64,000 nucleotides of DNA from NCBI RefSeq assembly GCF_050038885.1, contig NZ_CP143624.1, positions 2,294,001-2,358,000 of the forward strand, in the 5' to 3' direction. Each line of letters begins with the position of its first letter. Positions within the stretch are counted from its first letter, which is position 1. The notes beneath the pieces were generated by a model, which worked only from the letters and a program-made list of their open reading frames with translations, made no database searches and had not been told where the DNA came from. The translations under genes and the position numbers were made by a program. Below, in pieces: positions 16,258 to 25,683 of this stretch. The stretch comes from Myxococcus flavus (GTDB taxonomy: Bacteria; Myxococcota; Myxococcia; Myxococcales; Myxococcaceae).

Positions 16258-17277
16258 ATGAAGCGGATTCTCTGGGTCCTGGGTGCAGCCTTCGTGCTGC
16301 TGGTGGCGTCCGGCGCGGGCGCCTTCTTCTGGCTGGAGCAGCAGACTCGCACGGCGGCGGCGCCGCCCGGCGCGGACGTGGTGGAGTTCACCGTTCCCAA
16401 GGGCACCTCCGGGCGCGGCCTGGGCACGCTGCTCGAGTCACAGGGCCTCATCCGTGACGCGCGGGTGTGGCGCTGGCACCTGTACCGGCGCGGCAGCTTC
16501 GCGCCCAAGGCGGGCCGTCACGAGGTCAGCGCCTCCATGACGCTGGCCGAGCTGGCCACGGAGCTGGAAGGCAACCCGATTCCCGAGGACGTGCCCTTCG
16601 TCGTCGTCGAGGGCTGGCGCCTGCGCGACACCGACGCGGCGCTCGCGGCGGCGGGCTACATCAAGGCGGGCGCGTACATCGCCGCGGCCAGCAGGCCCCA
16701 GGACTTCACCGCGCCCTTCCCCCTGCCCTCGACGGGCACGCTGGAGGGCTACCTCTACCCGGAGACCTACGGCGTGATTCCGGGCAAGTTCGACGTGAAG
16801 GCGCTCATCCAGCGCCAGCTGGATGCCTTCGCGCAGCGCTTCTACGCCCCCAACCGCGACGCCATCGCGAAGAGCGGGCGCACCCTGCACGAGGTGGTGG
16901 TGATGGCCTCCATGCTGGAGCGCGAGGAGCCGCTCCCGGAGCAGCGCCCCCTCGTCGCGGGCATCCTCTGGAAGCGCGTGGACAAGGGCTTCCCGCTCGG
17001 CGTGGACGCCACGTCCCGCTACGAGCTGGCGCAGTGGAATGACCGCGTCGCCTTCCTCAAGCGGTTGAGGGACCCGCAGGACCCGTACAACACGCGGCAC
17101 AAGAAGGGCCTGCCGCCCGGCCCCATCGGCGCGCCCACGGTGGCGTCGCTCCAGGCCGCGATGTCGCCCAAGCCGAGCGAGTACTGGTACTACCTGCATG
17201 ATGCGCAGCGCATCCTCCGGCCGTCTCGCAACGCCGAGGAGCACGAGGCGCTGCGCCGCAAGTACAACGTGTACTGA
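16258..17277 (+). CDS. mltG: Endolytic murein transglycosylase MltG
   Basis: A 339-residue YceG-like protein. It has one N-terminal membrane helix (W-V-L-G-A-A-F-V-L-L-V-A-S-G-A-G-A-F-F-W), a LysM-like region (V-P-K-G-T-S-G-R-G-L-G-T-L-L), then G-Y-L-Y-P-E-T-Y. The catalytic Glu is in A-S-M-L-E-R-E (E221, corresponding to E218 of E. coli). The P-Y-N-T-R-x-x-x-G-L-P-P-G-P-I motif near the C-terminus is diagnostic. It cleaves nascent glycan strands at the periplasmic face and so limits glycan length. No pabC or tmk neighbour is present, unlike the arrangement in many Proteobacteria. Confidence 0.96.
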   Translation: MKRILWVLGAAFVLLVASGAGAFFWLEQQTRTAAAPPGADVVEFTVPKGTSGRGLGTLLESQGLIRDARVWRWHLYRRGSFAPKAGRHEVSASMTLAELATELEGNPIPEDVPFVVVEGWRLRDTDAALAAAGYIKAGAYIAAASRPQDFTAPFPLPSTGTLEGYLYPETYGVIPGKFDVKALIQRQLDAFAQRFYAPNRDAIAKSGRTLHEVVVMASMLEREEPLPEQRPLVAGILWKRVDKGFPLGVDATSRYELAQWNDRVAFLKRLRDPQDPYNTRHKKGLPPGPIGAPTVASLQAAMSPKPSEYWYYLHDAQRILRPSRNAEEHEALRRKYNVY

Positions 17278-17295
17278 GGCGAGGCCCGGACGGGC

Positions 17296-18087
17296 TCAGC
17301 GCCCCTTGAACACAGGCGCGCGGCGCTCGGCGGCCGCGGCCAGTCCTTCGCCCAGGTCCTCGCTTCCGTAGCTCTCCGCCTGGAAGCGGGCTTCGGCCTC
17401 CAACGCACGCAGGAGCTGCGTCCTGTCGACGCCCAGCCGCGTCTTCAGCGCGCGCACGGCCAGCGGCGCGTTCGCGGCAATGCGCCCCGCCAGCTCCCGC
17501 GCCCGCGCGAGCACCTGCCCGGAAGGCGCCGCCTCCAGCGCCAGCCCGAGCCTCACCGCCTCCTTGCCATCGAAGCGGCGGCCCGTGAGCAACAGCTCGG
17601 CGCCCGCCTGGGCCCCGGCCCGGTACGGCGCCAGGTACGTGGCCCCCATGCCCGGATGCAGCCCCAGCTGGACGAAGTTGAGCGCCAGCTTCGAGTCCTC
17701 GGCCACGAGGCAGAGGTCACACGCCAGCGCCACGCACAGCCCCGCGCCAATCGCCGGCCCATCCACCGCGGCGATGACGGGCACCGGCAGCTCCAGCACG
17801 CTGAGATAGCGCGCGTAGAAGTCCAGCATGAAGGTCCGCGCCTCCTCGAACGAGGCCTGGCGCAGCCGCTCCAGCATCTTCAGGTCTCCGCCAGCCGAGA
17901 AGGCCCCACCCGCGCCCGTGAGCACCACGGCGCGGACGTCGTCGCGCAGCTTCAGCGCCTCGACCCGCGCACGGAGCGCGTCTCCCAGCTCGGGCGTCAT
18001 CACGTTGCGGCGGGCGGTGTCATGGAGGGTGAGGGTGGCGACGGCACCCTCCACCTCGAGGAGGACCTCGGCGACAGGAGCGGACAT
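17296..18087 (-). CDS. Enoyl-CoA hydratase/isomerase (crotonase) family protein
   Basis: A 263-residue crotonase-fold protein. The CoA and oxyanion-hole loops are visible: G-A-G-G-A-F-S-A-G-G-D-L-K-M-L and A-A-V-D-G-P-A-I-G-A-G. The two Glu residues used by true enoyl-CoA hydratases (E144 and E164 in rat) align by eye with Cys in G-A-G-L-C-V-A-L-A-C-D and Phe in N-F-V-Q-L-G-L-H-P-G. Hydratase activity is therefore doubtful, and an isomerase, hydrolase or decarboxylase-type role is possible. It lies 27 bp after the lipoprotein gene on the same strand, so may be co-transcribed. Confidence 0.88.
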   Translation of the reverse strand: MSAPVAEVLLEVEGAVATLTLHDTARRNVMTPELGDALRARVEALKLRDDVRAVVLTGAGGAFSAGGDLKMLERLRQASFEEARTFMLDFYARYLSVLELPVPVIAAVDGPAIGAGLCVALACDLCLVAEDSKLALNFVQLGLHPGMGATYLAPYRAGAQAGAELLLTGRRFDGKEAVRLGLALEAAPSGQVLARARELAGRIAANAPLAVRALKTRLGVDRTQLLRALEAEARFQAESYGSEDLGEGLAAAAERRAPVFKGR

Positions 18088-18114
18088 GGCCGCGCACTGT
18101 AGCGGCCCTGGCGG

Positions 18115-19482
18115 CTACGGCACCACGAGCCGGAGGAAGGCGTCCTGGTTCCAGGTGTCCCCCGCGCCGTCGCGCTGCCAGCCGGTGACGGCGACCCCGC
18201 GCCCCGGCACCGCCACCACCCCCGCCGTGGTCAGCGAGCACACCCCGCTGGCGCACGGCTGCGCGGCCAGCGTCTGCTCGCCCAGCCACGCCCCCGAGGC
18301 GGCGTAGCGCGTCAGCACGTCGCCACACGCCACGGCCACGCGGCCCGAGTCCTCCACGGCGACAGACGCCCCCAGCTCCGTCACCTGGCCACAGTCAGGC
18401 TGCCGCACCCAGCGCTCGCTCCCATCCGCGCCCGTGGTCAGCACGAAGGCCCCCGAGGAGCCGAGCGACGACGCGCCCCACACCAGCAGGCCCATGAAGT
18501 CACCCGCCGCCGCGATGGTGCCATCCGGCGCCACCGTCACCGAGGTGATGCGGCCCTTCGCGCCCGGCACCTCCTTGCCCCACAGCAGGCGCCCGGATGC
18601 GTCGAACGCGAGCACCACGAAGCCGCGCACACCGGGGGCGCCGAACGTCTGGCCGTCCACCTCCAGCGTGTCCACGAGCTGCCCCGCCAGAATCGCCTGT
18701 CCCGACGGCGCCAGCGCCGCCGCGTGCAGCGCGCTGTCCATGTTCGCGCCCCGGAAACGCCGCGTCCACAGCACGGAGCCATCCGCGGCGTAGCGCGTGA
18801 GCACGGGGTCCTCGATGGTCTCCCCCTCCCACTCCTCGCCCGCGGCCAGCACGCCGCCTCGCGCGTCCGCGGCGATGGCGTAGACCTTCTGCCCCACGCG
18901 GTGCTGCCACACCGGGGTACCCTCCGCGTCGAACTTCACCAGGAAGCCGTCCTGCGCCTCGCCCAGGCCGAAGTCCGCCGAGTAGAGGAACGCGTTGCCC
19001 GACAGGAACGTCGCCGCGTCGCTCGCCGCCACCCGCGTGTCGGAGAAGCGGTTGCGCACCCACTCACGCGACCAGCGCGGCGCCCCCTCCGCCGTGTAGC
19101 GCGCCAGCGTCAGCGCCAGCTTCTCGCCCTCCACCGGCTCGCGGTCGGCGTCCTGACGCGGCGTGCTGGACACCACCACCGCCACATCCCCGGAGGGGGC
19201 CGTGGCCACACCTGTCCCCACGTCGTCCTGGGGCCCGCCCACCACCTGGTTCCAGGGGGCGGCCATGGCCGGCGCGGGCCGCTGCGGAAGCCGCGTGGCG
19301 TCTCCCGGCATCGTGGGCACCGTGGAGACGCCCGGTGCGGCCTCGTCGCCCGTCCGCGGCGCTCCGGCCGGCTCCCCCCCGTCCCCGCTGCTCCCGCCGC
19401 ACCCGCCCGCCCCCCACAGCAGGGCGACTGAAAGCAGCCCCGTCCAGTGGTTGCCACGCCCACCACGCCGAATTGACCGCAT
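18115..19482 (-). CDS. Propeller-like lipoprotein (SBBP/PQQ-type repeats)
   Basis: A 455-residue protein from ATG 19482, chosen over an upstream TTG at 19494 because GGAG lies at 19488-19491. The signal peptide ends in a lipobox-like G-A-G-G-C, followed by a Gly/Asp/Pro-rich tether. The body has repeated units of the form L-T-R-Y-x-A-D-G-S-x-L-W-T-R-R, separated by A-x-A-P-S-G-x-x-x-x-A-G. These are typical of SBBP or PQQ-like beta-propeller blades. The likely location is the outer surface or the outer-membrane inner leaflet. No catalytic residues are evident; a binding role is inferred. Confidence 0.8.
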   Translation of the reverse strand: MRSIRRGGRGNHWTGLLSVALLWGAGGCGGSSGDGGEPAGAPRTGDEAAPGVSTVPTMPGDATRLPQRPAPAMAAPWNQVVGGPQDDVGTGVATAPSGDVAVVVSSTPRQDADREPVEGEKLALTLARYTAEGAPRWSREWVRNRFSDTRVAASDAATFLSGNAFLYSADFGLGEAQDGFLVKFDAEGTPVWQHRVGQKVYAIAADARGGVLAAGEEWEGETIEDPVLTRYAADGSVLWTRRFRGANMDSALHAAALAPSGQAILAGQLVDTLEVDGQTFGAPGVRGFVVLAFDASGRLLWGKEVPGAKGRITSVTVAPDGTIAAAGDFMGLLVWGASSLGSSGAFVLTTGADGSERWVRQPDCGQVTELGASVAVEDSGRVAVACGDVLTRYAASGAWLGEQTLAAQPCASGVCSLTTAGVVAVPGRGVAVTGWQRDGAGDTWNQDAFLRLVVP

Positions 19483-19755
19483 GACGTTCTCCAAGGAGCC
19501 CGCTCCCGTCCGCCGGAAGCGAGGCCTTGGGAACCTAAGCAGCGTGTCCAGCCCCCGGCATTCCCCCTGGGCCCGGAGGCACTGTCACATGGCAGGGGGG
19601 CATGCAGGCGATCAGCACGCCCATGTGCCCCGGCGTGCCGGGGTGTGCGGCAGCGGAATAGGTCGCCCCCTGAACCGTTGGCAGCGCACGCCCAGGCGCA
19701 AGGGTGGCGGAATCCTTTGGTCCCAGCGCCGCCCACGAATTAAGAGAACCCTTCC

Positions 19756-20784
<1,029 letters not shown>

Positions 20785-20799
20785 GCCCAGGGCCGCGCC

Positions 20800-21678
20800 A
20801 TGCTGCTCGACGCCCAGACACTGGCCCGCCTCCAGGGAGTGAAGCTGCGCGCCCGCGCGGTGATGGAGGGCGTGTTGTCCGGCCTCCACAAGAGCCCCCA
20901 TCAGGGGCAGAGCGTGGAGTTCGCGGAGCACAAGGAGTACGCCCCGGGCGACGAGCTCCGCCACCTGGACTGGAAGGCCTACGGCAAGTTCGACAAGTAC
21001 TACGTCAAGCGCTTCGAGCACGAGACGAACCTGCGCGCCGTCATGGTGGTGGATGCGTCCGCCTCCATGGGCTACCGCAGCGGCGCGCTCAGCAAGCTCG
21101 ATGTCGCCACCACGCTGGCCGGCGCGCTGTGCTACCTGCTGGTGCGCCAGCAGGACGCCGCGGGCCTGGCGCTGATGGCGGGCGGCAAGTGGAAGGACGT
21201 GCCGCCGCGCGCGTCGGCCGGGCACCTCAACGTGCTGCTGGACACGCTGGAGCACACCGCGCCCGCCGGCGCCACCGATTTGGGCAGCGCGGCGGACCAC
21301 CTGGCGGAGGTGCTGCCGCGGCGCTCCAGCATCGTCGTCCTGTCGGACCTGCTGGACGAGAACCAGGACGCCCTGCGCCGCGTCCTGGCGCTGCGGCAGC
21401 GGAAGAACGACGTGTCCGTGTTCCACCTGGTGGACCCGGCGGAGCTGACCTTCCCCTTCGACGACCCCACGCTCTTCCTCGACATGGAGGGCCAGGGCCG
21501 CATCGAGGTGAACCCGCGCGAAATCAAGGAGAGCTACCTGGAGGAGTTCAACGCCTTCCTGGCGAGCGTGAAGGCCGCGTGCGCCGAGGCGGACGTGGAC
21601 TACGAGCTGGTGCGCACCGACGACAAACTCGATGACGTGCTGCTGCGGTACCTGGCGCGGCGCGGGAGGCGCCGGTGA
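20800..21678 (+). CDS. DUF58 domain protein
   Basis: A 292-residue protein with the canonical DUF58 core Y-A-P-G-D-E-L-R-H-L-D-W-K-A-Y-G-K-F-D-K-Y-Y-V-K-R-F-E (residues ~47-73). A VWA-like region follows with a MIDAS-like D-A-S-A-S-M-G motif. It is the second gene of the MoxR operon, and its stop overlaps the start of the next gene (GTGA at 21675-21678). It is probably a partner of the upstream ATPase in envelope-related processes. Confidence 0.95.
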   Translation: MLLDAQTLARLQGVKLRARAVMEGVLSGLHKSPHQGQSVEFAEHKEYAPGDELRHLDWKAYGKFDKYYVKRFEHETNLRAVMVVDASASMGYRSGALSKLDVATTLAGALCYLLVRQQDAAGLALMAGGKWKDVPPRASAGHLNVLLDTLEHTAPAGATDLGSAADHLAEVLPRRSSIVVLSDLLDENQDALRRVLALRQRKNDVSVFHLVDPAELTFPFDDPTLFLDMEGQGRIEVNPREIKESYLEEFNAFLASVKAACAEADVDYELVRTDDKLDDVLLRYLARRGRRR

Positions 21679-23774
21679 CCTTCGGCAATCCGTGGATGCT
21701 GCTGGGCGCGCTGGGCGCCCTCATCCCCTTGCTGGTGCACCTGTTCGACCGGCGCCGTCCCCGGCCGCACCCCTTCGGGCCGCTGGCCTTCGTGATGCGC
21801 AGCCAGAAGCGCACCGCCAGCCGGCTCAAGCTCAAGCGGCTGCTGCTGTACGCGCTGCGCACGCTCATCCTGCTGGCCATCCCCATTGCCCTGGCCCGGC
21901 CCGAGCTGACGCGTGACGCCGCCGCCGCGCAGGTGGTGAAGGGCCCCGCGGCCACGGCCATCATCCTGGACGCCTCGCTGTCCATGCGCTGGTCGGACGG
22001 CACGTCCAACTTCGAGCGCGCCCGGGATGAAGCGCGCGACGCGCTGAAGGACCTGCTGCCGGAGGAGCCCGCCACGGTGCTCGTCTGCACGCAGGCCCCC
22101 GCCGCCCCGCCGCCGCCCGGCTTCGACCGGGGCCGCCTGCGCTCGCTGGTGGACGAAGCCAAGGCCACCTACGGCGGCGCGGACCTGTCGCGCTGTCTGG
22201 ACATGGCGGCGCGCGCCCTGGAGGAGAGCCCCATGCCGGCCAAGCGGCTGGTGCTGGTCTCCGACATGACGGCCGCGGCCTTCCGGCTGGAGGCCCCGCC
22301 GCCCACGGTGAAGGGCCCCACCGGCGCCCCCGTGAAGCCGGAGGTCGTCCTGCGCGACGCGGCCGAGGGGCACGAGGTGCTGAGCAACCGCGCCATCGTC
22401 GACCTCAAGGTGGAGCCCGCGCTGCAGGCCGGCCCGCGCGCGTTCCAGTTCACCTTCACGGTGCGCAACTTCGGCGCGGAGCCGGTGAAGGACCTGGAGG
22501 CCGCGGTGCGCGTGGGTGAGTCCACGCTGGCCAAGGGCTTCGTGGACATCCCTCCGGGCGGCACCACGCAGAAGACGCTCACGGTGCGCTTCCCGCAGGG
22601 CGGCACGGTGCTGGGCCAGGTGGCGCTGGCGCCCGACGCGCTGGCGGAGGATGACCAGCGCTCCTTCGTGCTGCCGGTGCCGCGGGCGCTGAAGGCGCTG
22701 GTGGTGAATGGCTCCCCCCACGCGACGCGCTACCGGGACGAGGCCTTCTTCGTGGACGCGGCCCTCACCGCGCCGGGCTCTCCGGTGGAGGTGGCCACGC
22801 GCGACGCGGAGGTGGGCCTGCGCGAGGACTTCTCCGCCTACGACCTGGTGCTGCTGCTCAACGTGCCCGCCCCGGGCGCCGACGAGGCCCAGAAGCTGGC
22901 GGCCTTCGTGGAGAGCGGCGGCGGCCTCTTCATCAGCATGGGCGACCATGTGAACCCGGAGGCGTACAACCAGCGCCTGGGCACGGTGCTCCCCCGCCCG
23001 CTGCGCCTGGTGCGCACCAGCGCCGAGCGCGACGACCCGGACGCGGACACCAAGAGCGCGAGGCTGGCGCAGGTGTCCGTGGAGCACGTCCTCTTCTCGC
23101 CCTTCACGGGGCAGGCGGAGGAAGGGCTCGTGGGGGCGCGCTTCTACAAGTACATGCTGCTGGAAGCGGACAGCCCCGGCGCGTCCGGCGCCAGCCAGGT
23201 GCTGGCCACCTACGAGGACGGCGCGCCCGCGGTGGCGGTGGCGCGCAAGGGCAAGGGGCGCGTGGCGCTGCTCACCAGCACGGTGGACCGCGACTGGAGC
23301 GACTTCGCCATCCGCACGTCCTTCCTGCCGCTGATGCAGCGCTTCGCCGCGTACCTCACCGGCTCGTTGGACGAGCGCGAGGAGGTGCGCGTGCGCGTGG
23401 GCGAAGGCGCGACGCTGCGCCCGGAAGGCGGGCGGAAGGTGTCCGCGGTGCGCGCGCCGGACGGCAGCGAGGTGTCCGTCAAGGAGCAGCCGGATGGCTC
23501 GCTGGTGGCGGGGCCGGTGATGGAGCCGGGCGTGTACTCCGTCCTCGGCGCGGACGGGAAGGTGCAGCCCGACCTCTCCTTCGCCGCCATCCTCGACCCG
23601 TCGGAGAGCGACCTGGGACGTGTGCCCCAGGACACGCTCACCGCCTACTTCGGAGAGGAGACGGTGAAGGCCTCCACGGGCGACGCGGACAAGCCGTCCG
23701 TGCCGCTGTGGACGTGGCTCATCCTCGCCGCCTGCCTGGCGTTCTTCTTCGAGGGCACGCTGCTGCGCAAGTAG
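21675..23774 (+). CDS. BatA/VWA membrane protein
   Basis: A 699-residue protein from a GTG coupled to the DUF58 stop. The N-terminus carries the BatA motif F-G-N-P-W-M-L-L-G-A-L-G-A-L-I-P-L-L-V-H-L-F-D-R-R-R-P, then L-L-L-Y-A-L-R-T-L-I-L-L-A-I-P-I-A-L-A-R-P. A VWA domain (I-I-L-D-A-S-L-S-M-R-W, a MIDAS D-x-S-x-S) follows, then a CARDB-like beta domain, a class I glutamine-amidotransferase-like region (F-V-E-S-G-G-G-L-F-I-S-M-G-D-H) and a C-terminal helix (T-W-L-I-L-A-A-C-L-A-F-F-F-E-G-T). It is the last gene of the MoxR operon. It likely anchors the MoxR/DUF58 module in the inner membrane. Confidence 0.92.
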   Translation: MTFGNPWMLLGALGALIPLLVHLFDRRRPRPHPFGPLAFVMRSQKRTASRLKLKRLLLYALRTLILLAIPIALARPELTRDAAAAQVVKGPAATAIILDASLSMRWSDGTSNFERARDEARDALKDLLPEEPATVLVCTQAPAAPPPPGFDRGRLRSLVDEAKATYGGADLSRCLDMAARALEESPMPAKRLVLVSDMTAAAFRLEAPPPTVKGPTGAPVKPEVVLRDAAEGHEVLSNRAIVDLKVEPALQAGPRAFQFTFTVRNFGAEPVKDLEAAVRVGESTLAKGFVDIPPGGTTQKTLTVRFPQGGTVLGQVALAPDALAEDDQRSFVLPVPRALKALVVNGSPHATRYRDEAFFVDAALTAPGSPVEVATRDAEVGLREDFSAYDLVLLLNVPAPGADEAQKLAAFVESGGGLFISMGDHVNPEAYNQRLGTVLPRPLRLVRTSAERDDPDADTKSARLAQVSVEHVLFSPFTGQAEEGLVGARFYKYMLLEADSPGASGASQVLATYEDGAPAVAVARKGKGRVALLTSTVDRDWSDFAIRTSFLPLMQRFAAYLTGSLDEREEVRVRVGEGATLRPEGGRKVSAVRAPDGSEVSVKEQPDGSLVAGPVMEPGVYSVLGADGKVQPDLSFAAILDPSESDLGRVPQDTLTAYFGEETVKASTGDADKPSVPLWTWLILAACLAFFFEGTLLRK

Positions 23775-23792
23775 CGCCGCGCGGGAGGCGCT
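23773..23792. terminator. Small hairpin between convergent genes
   Basis: AGCGCC (23773-23778) and GGCGCT (23787-23792) form a 6-bp stem with an 8-nt loop, exactly between the convergent stops of the BatA-like gene and the small membrane protein gene. A weak bidirectional terminator is plausible. Confidence 0.4.
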
Positions 23793-24190
23793 CAGCCGCG
23801 GAGCTGGCGCATCACGACGCGGCCGGCGAAGAGGACCGCCGCCGCGGCGGTGAGCGCTGGAAGTCCCCTCCGCAGCTTGTGCTCGGCCACGTCCACCCGG
23901 TCCGCCAGCAGCAACATCATCCAGTGCCGCGTCCAGTGGTCCGGATACTTGTAGGCCAGGCGCCGCAGCATGCCGGAGACGCCCCTGGGCGGCTGGGCCG
24001 TGCCGAACACCGGCGGCATCTTCCGCGCGGGCTGGCCATGCTTGAACACCGTCACGTCCGACTGCTGACGCGGCGGCGTGCCCAGGGCATCGCCGCGCAG
24101 CTGGGGCGACTCCTCCCTGGGGAAGCCGGGACGGCTCCGGGGGTCGGCGTCCACGCCGTACCCGGGAATGTCTCTCACGTTCGGGTTCAT
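23792..24190 (-). CDS. Small hypothetical protein with C-terminal hydrophobic segment
   Basis: The ATG at 24190 is chosen because GAAGGAG precedes it; the longer start (24217) would overlap the dehydrogenase gene. The 132-residue product begins with M-N-P-N-V-R-D-I-P-G-Y-G-V-D, has a polar Pro/Arg-rich middle, and a C-terminal hydrophobic stretch (L-P-A-L-T-A-A-A-A-V-L-F-A-G-R-V-V-M) that may be one membrane helix. It follows the zinc dehydrogenase gene by 13 bp on the same strand, suggesting an operon. Family not recognised. Confidence 0.65.
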   Translation of the reverse strand: MNPNVRDIPGYGVDADPRSRPGFPREESPQLRGDALGTPPRQQSDVTVFKHGQPARKMPPVFGTAQPPRGVSGMLRRLAYKYPDHWTRHWMMLLLADRVDVAEHKLRRGLPALTAAAAVLFAGRVVMRQLRG

Positions 24191-24203
24191 GGTGGGCTCC
24201 TTC

Positions 24204-25352
24204 TCAGGCATGGCCATGCGGGGAGAGGACGCACTTGATGCAGCCGTCCTGTTTCTTGGAGAAGAGGTCGTACGCCTTCGGCGCGTCCTCCAGGCTGAAG
24301 CGGTGGGTGATGATGCCCTTGGCGTCCACGCGCCCCTTGCGGATGTGCTCCAGCAGGTGCGGCATGTAGCGCTTCACGTTGCACTGCCCCAGCCGCAGCG
24401 TCTGGTTCTTGTTCATCGCCGTGCCGATATCCACCAGGTTCCACGGCGGCCCGTACACGCCCACCACCGAGATGACGCCGCCCTTGCGAGTGGCGTGCAT
24501 GCACCAGTTGAGCGCCGTGGTGGCGCCCGCCTCGGCCATCAGCCCCAGGCCCAGCACCCGCTGCAGGAGCGAGCCCTCCGCTTCACAGCCTACCGCCTCG
24601 ATGCTCACGTCGGCGCCGCGGCCCTCGGTGGTCTCCTTGATGGCGGTGACGATGTCCACGTCCTTGAAGTTCAGCGTCTCCACGTGGGCGAACTTCCGGG
24701 CGAAGTCGAGCCGGTAGTCCTGCATGTCCACCGCGATGACGCGGCCCGCGCCCATCAGCCACGCGCTCTTCATGGCGAAGAGGCCCACCGGGCCCGCGCC
24801 GAACACCACCACCGTGTCTCCCGGCTGGATGCCGCCCATCTCCGCGCCCATGTAGCCGGTGGGGAAGATGTCACTGAGGAAGAGGACGTCCTCCTCGTCC
24901 ATGTCGTCCGGAATCTTCATGGGCCCCACGTTGGCGAAGGGCACGCGCACGTACTCCGCCTGTCCGCCGTCGTAGCCGCCCGTGGTGTGCGAATAGCCGA
25001 ACGTGCCGCACGCGACGTCGCTGGAGGGGTTGGAGTTCTCACAGCACGCCGTCAGGCCCTTCTTGCAGTAGAAGCACGCCCCGCAGGAGATGTTGAAGGG
25101 CACCACCACCCGGTCTCCCGGCTTGAGGTTGGTGACGCCCGGCCCCACTTCCTCGACGACACCGGCGAACTCGTGGCCGAAGGTACAGCCCACCCGCGTG
25201 TCGGGAATGAGGCCGTGCAGCAGGTGCAGGTCCGAGCCACAGATGGCCGTCTTCGTGACCTTGAGCACCGCGTCCTGGGGATGCTCGATTCGAGGGTCGG
25301 GCTTGTCCTGCACCCGGACCTTGTAAGGACCCTGGTAGCTGAGTGCGCGCAT
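24204..25352 (-). CDS. Zinc-dependent alcohol dehydrogenase (MDR family)
   Basis: A 382-residue medium-chain dehydrogenase from ATG 25352, with GGAGCAG upstream. Catalytic zinc ligands are visible in I-C-G-S-D-L-H-L-L-H-G and G-H-E-F-A-G-V-V-E-E-V-G. A structural zinc site appears in C-G-A-C-F-Y-C-K-K-G-L-T-A-C-C. The NAD(P) Rossmann motif is V-V-F-G-A-G-P-V-G-L-F-A. The long form with D-V-A-C-G-T-F-G-Y-S-H and E-A-V-G-C-E-A-E-G resembles the formaldehyde/glutathione-independent subgroup. The substrate is unassigned. It is divergent from the sdp-type operon across an AT-rich gap. Confidence 0.93.
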   Translation of the reverse strand: MRALSYQGPYKVRVQDKPDPRIEHPQDAVLKVTKTAICGSDLHLLHGLIPDTRVGCTFGHEFAGVVEEVGPGVTNLKPGDRVVVPFNISCGACFYCKKGLTACCENSNPSSDVACGTFGYSHTTGGYDGGQAEYVRVPFANVGPMKIPDDMDEEDVLFLSDIFPTGYMGAEMGGIQPGDTVVVFGAGPVGLFAMKSAWLMGAGRVIAVDMQDYRLDFARKFAHVETLNFKDVDIVTAIKETTEGRGADVSIEAVGCEAEGSLLQRVLGLGLMAEAGATTALNWCMHATRKGGVISVVGVYGPPWNLVDIGTAMNKNQTLRLGQCNVKRYMPHLLEHIRKGRVDAKGIITHRFSLEDAPKAYDLFSKKQDGCIKCVLSPHGHA

Positions 25353-25683
25353 GCGTGTCTGCTCCTTTGTGCGTAAAGGAGTGAGGCCCCCATACCGATG
25401 CGGCAAGGCAGCGCGATGGCTCGTGTGGACGCCCCCTGTCCCTGCCAGCGCCCATGACGGGCTGAACCTCCCAGACACCGTCCCAGCAGACCCGCCGGGT
25501 TCTCAGAAACCAGCTAAACCTGAAAGTTTAAACATCCACGCAACTGATACGAATTCGTATAAATTTAAGTAATTCTATGGATTGCGAACAAATTCAACTT
25601 GCCAGAAATTCGTGACTTGTCCGTGACGCACCTGGCCGGCCGGGCTGCTCACGGGCAAGAACCCCGATTGCCAGGAGTACACC
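25353..25683. promoter_or_regulatory. Divergent, partly AT-rich promoter region
   Basis: This 331-bp gap separates the minus-strand dehydrogenase from the plus-strand SdpC-like gene. Bases about 25505-25615 are strikingly AT-rich compared with the rest of the window and contain a perfect palindrome. No confident -35/-10 pair was assigned. The region most likely holds the promoter and operator for the sdp-type operon and perhaps also for the dehydrogenase. Confidence 0.6.
25547..25560. promoter_or_regulatory. Perfect 14-bp palindrome, candidate operator
   Basis: ATACGAATTCGTAT is perfectly self-complementary and lies in the AT-rich part of the divergent promoter, 124 bp before the SdpC-like start. 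Size and symmetry fit a dimeric repressor site such as that of an ArsR/TetR/MarR-type regulator, but none is encoded nearby. Confidence 0.5.

Noticed and set aside
19483..19755. Sigma-54 type promoter upstream of moxR
   Set aside because: Possible TGGC-like starts were seen, but none had a proper GC-box partner at the right spacing.
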